Positions 1 through 7,580 of a stretch of 28,493 nucleotides of DNA are shown one piece after another. A program made the position numbers and the translations under genes. Location of the stretch: positions 1 through 28,493 of IMG/VR virus record IMGVR_UViG_3300025120_000391, one strand, 5' to 3'. The notes beneath the pieces are model-generated. The model was not told the DNA's origin, searched no databases, and saw only the letters and a list, made by a program, of their open reading frames with translations. Positions within the stretch are counted from its first letter, which is position 1. The number at the start of each line of letters is the position of its first letter. This stretch comes from a virus.

Positions 1-3000
1 TGTGAACGATCATTAATCATTGCTTTTTGATAATACTTTGTTCTGTTTTGGTCGTTACTAAAAAACATTAGCTGACTAAGAATTAAATCAACAGCACTTA
101 GTTTGCTATGTTCTTTTGCAACATCTCCTTGATAATTTACAGCATCATCAATCATCCAATTAAATTCGCCAGTTTCCCAAACAGAATCAAAAACAGGGTT
201 GCTTCTCCATAAATAAACATCACCATTTTTAGTCCTTACTTTTTTATCATATTTTTCTTTTGCAAATGCAGAATGTCTTTTTGCATCAGCAAAAGTTCTA
301 TTTAAATAAGAACCAAATCTAATTGTACTAACAGTATTACCGGAAGAGTTTATAAACATATTAGCATTATCCAAACCTCTATCGTAAGTAAAACTAGCAA
401 AGTTCATTAACGCATTTACCTTACCGTCAACAGTTTGAATTTTTTTACCTGAATCATTTTTTATGCTAAACTTATCGTAATATTTACTTCCTTCTGTTTT
501 ATCTAATTGTTCAGCGGCAGTGTTTAAAACATCAGCCATAAAAAACCTCATAGATAAAACTTCTCTCTTTTTTGCATCTGTTTCGCTTCTAATATCTTGT
601 AAGGCTTTTGCTCTTTTTGTAATAGCTCCTTCGTTATTTATTTTAGTGTCTGCTTTTTGCTCATCAATAAGCCAGTTAATATATTGGTCAACAGTAAAGT
701 CATCTACTCTATCAAGCAAAAAATTACCTAGCCTATTAACCTGTTCAATGTCAAAATTAAACGTTCTTTCATCGTACTTAAATCCCCACTCTGGATTATT
801 TTTTTTCCTTAAATTCTCTAAAAGATCCGATATATTTCTTTTTGCAGAATTAACATCATTACCTCTACCAATAACAATTCCAAGGTTTCTAAATAGTTCA
901 CTCGTAAGCTTTTGCTTAATATCAAATGTTCTTGCTTGTCTTTTTTTAGATTTACTTACTGAAAATATTGAAGCACTTTTAAAACCTTTTTCATCCTCTT
1001 TAACAACTATTGATTTTTGAGGTATTGATTGATTTGATAACGCTTGATTTAATATAGATTGTAAGTCTGAAGTGCCAAACTGTTCGTCATAGTCTTTAAC
1101 AGCAACTAAAGTATTAAAAAGGGCAAAAGGTATATCGTTATTAGCAATTTTTGAGTCTTCACTAATTCTTGCTTTTAACTCATCAACAGTGCTACTTTTC
1201 ATAGCCGCATCAGTTAAGTAAGCAAAAACATCGTCTTGGTGTAATCTATCTCCATTACTATCAACCAATCTAGCCAACAAAGCATTAATAGAAGTGTTCA
1301 TTTTTTTAGAACCCTTTATAGCTTCTTTTTCTATTTTACCTGTTTCTGACTCTGTCTTTTGTTCTCTTTTAATAGCTTCATCAATATCAACTTGATTAAC
1401 TGACTCTGTAGGTAATACGGCTAAATACTCAACAACGCTATTTATGTGATCTTGGTAACTAATACCTTCATCATACATAGCGTTCTTTAAGAGTATTTCT
1501 GTTTGATTTAAGAAACTTAAATCATTAAACTTAACCTCATTAAACTCTTCGTTATTAGCTTTAAGATTTTCGTACTCTGTATTTAACTTGTCAGTATAAA
1601 CAAAATTACCTGACTCAAGTTTATCGCTAATCATTTTTTTAACACTACCTAAAACATCAGCAGCACCAAATGAAACATCACTATAATGCAAAGAATTTAT
1701 AGCAAATCTTTTAATATTTTTTAAAAGAAATCCACTATTAAAATTAGCATCTTTTACACTTATTGCTTTTCTTTCATATTTTTCAACACCCGATAAATAC
1801 GAAGTGTCAACCATTATAGGTTTGTTGTTAAATACTAAGGAGTCTGCTAAGTAGTCAACGTAGCTACTAGGCTTGTAGCCTGTAAACATTCTTTTAATCG
1901 CTCTCCACAACTTTTTAGCGATAGACATCCATTTGGTTATCTGACTATCAGAAAGTCTTTCCTCAAGCTTAGGAATAGCATTTTCAGACATAGCCTGCAC
2001 CAAAGCTTCCATAGCTTGTGTACGACCTGTATCGTTTGGATAAGAGCGTTTTGCATCAGTAAAGTATTGAGTTGTTTTAATCCAATCTAATGCTAAATCA
2101 ACAATTTCTTTATCAGCAATTAAATCTAAATATACGTGAGCAAATTCGTGTACTAATGTACTTTGAAATGCTTGGTCACTAATCGTAATACCTTTTTCAG
2201 AAACCTTACCTAAAACTTCAGCACCATACTTATCAAAAAGCATATCTACTGTACTAACAGGAATATTAGGAAACATCTTTTTAAAATGTCCTTTTATCTT
2301 TTCATAAAGTTCTAGATTGTCTGCTATCTTTTGTGATTCTGCAAATTTAGAAGCAACACCTTTTCGTTGAAGAAAGCCTCCTGTGTCTTCACTTGGTTTA
2401 TCTTCTATTTCGTTTTTATTAACTTGTGCTTCTTTTGTGTTTTGATTGTTATTGCTTTCTGCATTTTTTATTTCTTGTTCAGTAGCAGTTTTTTCAACAG
2501 TATCATTATCAGCAACACTAGTGCTAGACCCCCCATCATTTTTAGTAGTTTCTACCTCTACGTCTTCTTCTGTTTTTTGTTCAATAGTTGTAGTAGTTGT
2601 AGGTTTTAAAGCTAAAGTTTGTTTTTCAATTTCCTTTAAAACAGTTTCTTTAACACTCATTGTCTGATCAATTGTATTAAATATATCCTTACCTAATTGA
2701 CCTGCGTTTTCTAACCTTTCTTTTTTACTTAGATTTTTGTTATCTTCTTTAATTTGAGCTGCACTTCTATTATCACCTTTCGTTACAGGATTTCTTTTAC
2801 TATATTCTATTGCAAATTTACTTGCAGATTCTTCTGCTGTTTGATTCTCTAAAGAGCCCTCTGGTGTTTGAAGCCAGTTAGAAACAACACTTTCTAAAGA
2901 TGTATCATCGTTAATTTTAACTTCAGTAGTTGTATCAGTTGTAGGTTCTGCTTTGGTTTCTTCTTTACTATCCTTATCAGTTTCTTTGCTACCTTCGGTT

Positions 3001-5648
3001 TTTTCATCCTTTTTAGGTTTTATTGCGTCTCTATATTTTTGAAATTTTTCACCTTCTTTTTTTGCTTTCTTTTCTATTTCGTTAATAATAGCATTTGCAC
3101 TTCTTCTGTTTTTTAAATCAGACTTGGCTCTATCATAAGTTTCACGAATATCATCTTCAGTAAGACTACCTGCTTGTTCTGCTTGTCTTAAAGATGTTGC
3201 TGTTTTGTAAACATTAGGTGTGGTTTTTTCTTCCGCTGGTTTAGACTCTTCCTTTTTCTTTTCTTTTGCTTCAGTAGGTTTAGGATTAGCAAGATTATTT
3301 TTTAATCTCTGCATATCAATAGCAGATTGCTTTTCTTTTTGGTTAGGGTCTCCTTCTTTTATATTTTCTTCTTCTTCTTGCAGTTGTTCTTCTGTAGAAC
3401 CTTTTAAACTTTCAGAATATATATCTGCTTGAAAAGCTACTACTTCTGTTTCTTTTTGTTCTGGCTTTTCTTCTTTAGTTTCTTCAGGTTTTGTTTCTTT
3501 TTTTGCAAAATCTTTATCTTCTTTAACAAACTTATCTTTAGCTTCGTTTATTTCTTTTTCATAAACCTCAAACATCTCTTGCTCTTGCTCTGTAAAATCT
3601 TGCTCCTTTATAAGTTTACTAGCTAAATAGTTTATTCTGTCTTGAGAAATAACGCCATCTTTTTTAAATCTGTTATATTCTTCTTCTTCTATTTTACCTA
3701 AAGCCTTACCTCGTTTTTTTGCTTTAGAAATATTTTCTTTAAAATCAGACTTGTAAACTTTATCTATTTCTTCGTTTAGTTCTTCTTTAGTAGTAATTGC
3801 ACCACTTTCAATACCTACAGCAATAGCTTCGTAGGCATTCATTTTGTCATTAAACTCGTTTGGGTTTTTAGTTTCTGCTTGACCGCTTGCTAAAATTTCA
3901 GCAGAATTAACTCCTATTGCATCAAGCAATATTTTAAACAATCCGTTTCTTTCTTTGTTTATTTTAACAGACTCTTCTACTTGTGCATCTATTGCATCAC
4001 CCGCCTTTTCTCTTACTTGGTCTTCAGTTAAAGTTTTACTCTGTACGTTTTTAAATGCTCTATTTAAATTAAACATTTGATATTGAGCAACAGGATCACT
4101 TACTATTTTTACTACTTGATTTTGCTCTACAAACGAAGCCATTTCGTCTATTAGCTCGTTAGTAGCATTATAATCTTTTTGTGATATGTTTTTAGATTTA
4201 ACTGCTTTATCTAAAGCTTCTTTAATGTTTTCTCTATTTGTTGTTTTTTTGTTAGATACATCATCAGCAACAAGATTAAATATACTTTCATTACCTACAT
4301 TTCTTTCACCCGGCATAGCGTTTAATCTCATACCAGCCATTCCTCCACCAATAATACCACCAAGTATTCCTGCAAATACACTATTAGTAAATGTTTTTTT
4401 AGAATCTTTTCCATCTGTAAAAAACTCACCAATAGAATCAGCTTCTAAATCAAATACTTCTGTACCAAATTTTCCTTTACCAACAGTAGCCTCATCTTTA
4501 GCAAACATTTCATCATACATTTGCTTTGCCCCTTCTTCTATATAAGTCTGTCCAAACTCTTGTCCAAACTCTATAGCAGCACCTTCAACTACATTTAACG
4601 CTTTTAACCCTTTTGAGTATACAGGTAAAAAAGAATCCATTAATTGATTAGGAGTTTTTTTAGCTCCACTTTTAAAAGCTTTTTTAGAAGCCGCCTTTAT
4701 TAAGGCACGTTGAGCAGTTCTAGCAGGTATCTTACCAATCCATTCTAATGCCGCACCTTCTGTCAAAGAAACTACAGAAGCAACACCTAAAGCAAATCTA
4801 GCCGAGCTAGTAGGGTCTAAGCCTGCTTCTCTTGCCTCGTCTTGCACCATGTTATACATCATGGTCGTTCCTCCTAAAAAACTCCCTATACGGGCAGAGT
4901 TTTGTAAAGACTTTTCAGCACGTGATTGAATCTTTGCAAGTTTATTTTGCATGCTTTGTTTAACAACAGGGTCAACCTTTTTAAACTTAGGTATCTTGTT
5001 TGAAACCTTTCCTGCTTTGCTTGACTTAAAAATATTATTAGCAGCTTTGTTTATTTGATTTCTAGCTGTAGCACCGGCTTTATACCAACTTGAAGGGTCA
5101 GCTTCAAGTATTGCTTTTCTTGCTCTAGAAACAGACCTACCACCTTTACCAAGTAACTGTCCTGCTTTTGCAAACTTTCCTATCCCTGCAACAAATCCAA
5201 TACCATTTCCTAAACCAGCCCAAAAATGAGAAGAATTTATATCTCCAAATTTTTCTATTGGCTTATAGTAATCATCAGAATATATGTACTCAAAATTTTC
5301 AGCTGTTTTATTTACTTTTTCAATCCAATCGTTAGCAAATTCTGTTTCTTGTATTGCATTAGAAATAGTAGGTATTAAATTAGCCACACCTTCTGCAGTA
5401 CCAACAACAAAACTGTTCCAAAAACCAGCAGCAGCATCGTATAATGCGCCTTGATTAAATTCGGTGTCAGTAAAACCTTCTTCTTCAATTCTTATGCCCG
5501 GATTATAAGGGTCAACCGTTTCTTGTATGTTACTAAGGTCTTTAGATATAGCGTTTAAATCAAAATTTTGTTCTAGTCGAGATAAAGCTTCCTTATGCAG
5601 TTCGGGATTAAATTTTCTTTCTTGTTCAGAAGTTGGATTTTCTGGCAT
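1..5648 (-). CDS. Giant virion-type polyvalent protein with zinc-protease (HEFAH) motif, partial
   Basis: An uninterrupted reading frame starts at ATG 5648-5646 and is still open at the left edge, giving about 1882 visible residues; the C-terminus is outside. The N-terminal 450 residues hold several Ala/Gly-rich hydrophobic stretches, including a run of Gly and Ile near residues 420-438 that could contact a membrane. Residues about 600-1080 are a highly charged Lys/Glu/Thr-rich linker. At 2150-2136 the motif HEFAH (residues 1167-1171) is preceded by STLV, the pattern of a zincin metallopeptidase; Glu1214 in MEALVQAM is a possible third zinc ligand. Phage proteins of this size next to tail genes are often packaged in the capsid and injected with the DNA; multi-domain examples are called polyvalent proteins. 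Inference: a cargo protein that enters the host and may cleave a host target. Virion RNA polymerase is an alternative, but I saw no catalytic DxDxD motif in the visible part. Confidence 0.8.
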   Translation of the reverse strand, partial: MPENPTSEQERKFNPELHKEALSRLEQNFDLNAISKDLSNIQETVDPYNPGIRIEEEGFTDTEFNQGALYDAAAGFWNSFVVGTAEGVANLIPTISNAIQETEFANDWIEKVNKTAENFEYIYSDDYYKPIEKFGDINSSHFWAGLGNGIGFVAGIGKFAKAGQLLGKGGRSVSRARKAILEADPSSWYKAGATARNQINKAANNIFKSSKAGKVSNKIPKFKKVDPVVKQSMQNKLAKIQSRAEKSLQNSARIGSFLGGTTMMYNMVQDEAREAGLDPTSSARFALGVASVVSLTEGAALEWIGKIPARTAQRALIKAASKKAFKSGAKKTPNQLMDSFLPVYSKGLKALNVVEGAAIEFGQEFGQTYIEEGAKQMYDEMFAKDEATVGKGKFGTEVFDLEADSIGEFFTDGKDSKKTFTNSVFAGILGGIIGGGMAGMRLNAMPGERNVGNESIFNLVADDVSNKKTTNRENIKEALDKAVKSKNISQKDYNATNELIDEMASFVEQNQVVKIVSDPVAQYQMFNLNRAFKNVQSKTLTEDQVREKAGDAIDAQVEESVKINKERNGLFKILLDAIGVNSAEILASGQAETKNPNEFNDKMNAYEAIAVGIESGAITTKEELNEEIDKVYKSDFKENISKAKKRGKALGKIEEEEYNRFKKDGVISQDRINYLASKLIKEQDFTEQEQEMFEVYEKEINEAKDKFVKEDKDFAKKETKPEETKEEKPEQKETEVVAFQADIYSESLKGSTEEQLQEEEENIKEGDPNQKEKQSAIDMQRLKNNLANPKPTEAKEKKKEESKPAEEKTTPNVYKTATSLRQAEQAGSLTEDDIRETYDRAKSDLKNRRSANAIINEIEKKAKKEGEKFQKYRDAIKPKKDEKTEGSKETDKDSKEETKAEPTTDTTTEVKINDDTSLESVVSNWLQTPEGSLENQTAEESASKFAIEYSKRNPVTKGDNRSAAQIKEDNKNLSKKERLENAGQLGKDIFNTIDQTMSVKETVLKEIEKQTLALKPTTTTTIEQKTEEDVEVETTKNDGGSSTSVADNDTVEKTATEQEIKNAESNNNQNTKEAQVNKNEIEDKPSEDTGGFLQRKGVASKFAESQKIADNLELYEKIKGHFKKMFPNIPVSTVDMLFDKYGAEVLGKVSEKGITISDQAFQSTLVHEFAHVYLDLIADKEIVDLALDWIKTTQYFTDAKRSYPNDTGRTQAMEALVQAMSENAIPKLEERLSDSQITKWMSIAKKLWRAIKRMFTGYKPSSYVDYLADSLVFNNKPIMVDTSYLSGVEKYERKAISVKDANFNSGFLLKNIKRFAINSLHYSDVSFGAADVLGSVKKMISDKLESGNFVYTDKLNTEYENLKANNEEFNEVKFNDLSFLNQTEILLKNAMYDEGISYQDHINSVVEYLAVLPTESVNQVDIDEAIKREQKTESETGKIEKEAIKGSKKMNTSINALLARLVDSNGDRLHQDDVFAYLTDAAMKSSTVDELKARISEDSKIANNDIPFALFNTLVAVKDYDEQFGTSDLQSILNQALSNQSIPQKSIVVKEDEKGFKSASIFSVSKSKKRQARTFDIKQKLTSELFRNLGIVIGRGNDVNSAKRNISDLLENLRKKNNPEWGFKYDERTFNFDIEQVNRLGNFLLDRVDDFTVDQYINWLIDEQKADTKINNEGAITKRAKALQDIRSETDAKKREVLSMRFFMADVLNTAAEQLDKTEGSKYYDKFSIKNDSGKKIQTVDGKVNALMNFASFTYDRGLDNANMFINSSGNTVSTIRFGSYLNRTFADAKRHSAFAKEKYDKKVRTKNGDVYLWRSNPVFDSVWETGEFNWMIDDAVNYQGDVAKEHSKLSAVDLILSQLMFFSNDQNRTKYYQKAMINDRS

Positions 5649-5668
5649 TTCCTTTTTTTTTGTATAAA

Positions 5669-5676
5669 CAAATATA
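5669..5676 (-). promoter_or_regulatory. Possible Bacteroidetes -7 box for the giant gene
   Basis: Read on the minus strand this is TATATTTG, a match to the Bacteroidetes -7 element TAnnTTTG. It lies in the 36-base gap before the giant gene, about 20 bases ahead of its ATG. No TTG is seen at the expected -33 distance, and such boxes occur by chance in AT-rich DNA, so this is a weak call. Confidence 0.25.
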
Positions 5677-5684
5677 ATATCTTA

Positions 5685-7265
5685 TTAATTACCGTATGTG
5701 GACATTTGATAATTTACTACTCTTTCTGCTTCTTCAACTGAATAACCTTGATTAAAAACTAAATCATCAACCATTAATTTAAAATTATTTTCGTAATTCA
5801 TAACATCTCCTTGAAAAGTATTTCCTGCTTCGTAGTTTTGTATGTTAGTTCCTAAATTTCTAAACTTGGCAAGTTCTGTTGTAAAGCCTTTATCATAAAC
5901 TTCTTTTTCTACAGGTATAAAAACAAATCCTTCGTAACCATCTTTCTCTTCTACTCTGTAGCCTAAATCTTCATCATTGTCTTTAATTTCTATTCTTCGA
6001 GTTTTTTCTTTCCAATTATTTACGTTGTATGTGTAATCCTTAATATCATCAGGAGCAAAGTCGTCTTCATAAAAAACTTTAGCTTTTATAAAAGATTCTA
6101 CTTGTCCTGTGTTTGGATTTTCTTTAGCTACTTTTTCTAATAAGTTTATTGTAGCATTACTTAAATCATATTTCCCTACACCTTCATTTCTTTCTTCTTC
6201 ACTAGCATTAGCGTAATGTTCATCAAAAGCCGTTGGAACAACATCTTTAAAATAACTCTTAAAAAATTTCTGCTCTTTAGGTGGTATTCTTATTGAAGCA
6301 CCTTTAGCCGTAGGGTCTGCGTTTTTGCCTATTGTTGGCAACATTTTACCTGCGTTCTTTTTTAATCGTGTGTACTGCGTATTAAGTGTGTTTGTAATTT
6401 GTGTTTTACTTGAGTCTTTACCTCCTCTTGCTTTTCTGTACTCAATATCAGATTTCATTTTTTCTAACTCAAACTGATTCATAGCTTTCCATTTCAAAGC
6501 ATTTTCAGCAGTTAATCCTTCTCCATATTCATTAGCCACCTGATTTGCTTGCTCGTCGCTTATACCTTGTAATTTTAAAGCTTCTCTTACGTCTAATTCT
6601 GTAACTATATTGTCAGCAGACCAAGGCTTTTTAGCGTCTTTAAAATTAGATTTAAAAAATTGAGGATTAATACGACCTTTCTTTTCAATCGTTCCAACTT
6701 GTATCCTATCCAACAAACCTCTTTTACGTAAAGCCATTTGCTCTTCCATAGTTAAATTTTTTCTTTCTCTAACTATTTCGCCATTTTTCATTTTAGGCTT
6801 TCCTTGAGAATCAAATACCGGAACATCTATTTCTGCTCTGCCAACAAACATATCTTTTTGTTTAGCATCTATATATTGAGCGTATTGAGCTTTATTGCTG
6901 ACAGCATTTTTCATTTCGCTAGAAGTTAATATACTTCTTTGGTACTCTCCTAAATCAGTTACACCACCGGAAGCCATGTATTTCTTTAAGTCTCCGTTAA
7001 ATTTAGTAATCCCTTTTATAATGCTTAATCTAGATTGTTGCTCTTTTTGTTCTATTGCTTTTTGATCTTCAGGCAATACGTCAAACGTAGACATCTTATC
7101 TAACATTTCCTGCATACCTGCTTCGGCTTGCATTTGTGCTGCCATTTGTTTTTCAGAACGTTGTTCCATACGTTCCAACATCATTAAGTTAGACATTTTA
7201 TCTTGACGTTTTTGAGCCCAATTATCTGTTCCCGACAACGCTGCGTATAATCCAAAATCACCCAT
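5685..7265 (-). CDS. Probable internal virion/cargo protein (526 aa)
   Basis: A 526-residue protein of unknown biochemical function. The first ~70 residues are Met/Gln-rich and predicted helical (MQAEAGMQEMLDKMS and similar), followed by alternating charged helices. No catalytic motif, signal peptide or membrane segment is visible. Its start overlaps the stop of the upstream 61-residue gene by 8 bases, so translation is probably coupled. It sits between the muzzle/M23 genes and the giant protein, where crAss-like and other podovirus-like genomes carry proteins packaged inside the capsid or needed for ejection. Inference from context and composition: a virion-internal structural or cargo protein. 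A tail-associated role cannot be excluded. Confidence 0.7.
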   Translation of the reverse strand: MGDFGLYAALSGTDNWAQKRQDKMSNLMMLERMEQRSEKQMAAQMQAEAGMQEMLDKMSTFDVLPEDQKAIEQKEQQSRLSIIKGITKFNGDLKKYMASGGVTDLGEYQRSILTSSEMKNAVSNKAQYAQYIDAKQKDMFVGRAEIDVPVFDSQGKPKMKNGEIVRERKNLTMEEQMALRKRGLLDRIQVGTIEKKGRINPQFFKSNFKDAKKPWSADNIVTELDVREALKLQGISDEQANQVANEYGEGLTAENALKWKAMNQFELEKMKSDIEYRKARGGKDSSKTQITNTLNTQYTRLKKNAGKMLPTIGKNADPTAKGASIRIPPKEQKFFKSYFKDVVPTAFDEHYANASEEERNEGVGKYDLSNATINLLEKVAKENPNTGQVESFIKAKVFYEDDFAPDDIKDYTYNVNNWKEKTRRIEIKDNDEDLGYRVEEKDGYEGFVFIPVEKEVYDKGFTTELAKFRNLGTNIQNYEAGNTFQGDVMNYENNFKLMVDDLVFNQGYSVEEAERVVNYQMSTYGN

Positions 7266-7443
7266 TTTTTTTCTTTTTAACTACTTTTTTCTTTTTTTTC
7301 TTAACTGTTTTTTTAGCTTTGTTAAAAGCTTCATTAGTAGGTGCGCCTTTACTTCCCGGTCTACGCATAGTTTCTCCTGATCCTCCTGCAATTCTTTCTC
7401 TCTTTGCGTGTATGTTTGCATACAATCCTTTTTTTGCAGCCAT
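7258..7443 (-). CDS. Small lysine-rich conserved phage protein (GLYANIHAKRERI type)
   Basis: A 61-residue, very basic protein. Its N-terminal half contains KKGLYANIHAKRERI, then a Gly/Ser segment and RRPGSKGAPT. I recognise this pattern from small proteins in many aquatic phages; their function is unknown. The C-terminal third is almost all lysine and valine (KKTVKKKKKKVVKKKK), like a nucleic-acid-binding tail. It starts 2 bases after the stop of another tiny basic gene and overlaps the next gene by 8 bases, within the internal-virion-protein run. Inference: a DNA-condensing or virion-associated basic protein. The position and recognisable motif make a chance ORF unlikely. Confidence 0.75.
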   Translation of the reverse strand: MAAKKGLYANIHAKRERIAGGSGETMRRPGSKGAPTNEAFNKAKKTVKKKKKKVVKKKKNG

Positions 7444-7445
7444 CT

Positions 7446-7571
7446 TTATTTATTTTTTGGTAAAGTATGAGTGTACCCCTTCTTTTTTAAAGCTTGATGT
7501 TCTTTCATTGTTTTAGCAACTTTTTTAATTCCTGTCTTGCTATACATATTGTGTACCTTAAATTTTTTCAT
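7446..7571 (-). CDS. Tiny basic protein, 41 aa
   Basis: A 41-residue ORF, ATG at 7571-7569 and TAA at 7448-7446, beginning MKKFKVHNMYSKTG and containing QALKKKGYTHTLPK. It is short, but it fills the gap between the M23-domain gene and the 61-residue basic gene exactly, with 9 and 2 bases between them. Its MKKFKVH...KKKGYTHT pattern resembles tiny proteins I recall next to late genes in crAss-like phages. Composition is Lys-rich without acidic clusters, so nucleic-acid or virion binding is possible. Function unknown; called on spacing, start codon and sequence character. Confidence 0.6.
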   Translation of the reverse strand: MKKFKVHNMYSKTGIKKVAKTMKEHQALKKKGYTHTLPKNK

Positions 7572-7580
7572 AATTTGTTT

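Noticed and set aside
520-4545. Several plus-strand open frames (e.g. 520-1020, 2367-2609, 4186-4545) opposite the giant gene
   Set aside because: They are Phe/Ser/Leu-rich translations of the antisense of a Lys/Glu-rich gene, overlap it fully and have no recognisable domains.
1-5648. Virion-packaged RNA polymerase, as in some crAss-like phages
   Set aside because: No DxDxD-type catalytic motif noticed in the visible 1882 residues, and a zincin motif is present instead; the unseen C-terminal part could still change this.
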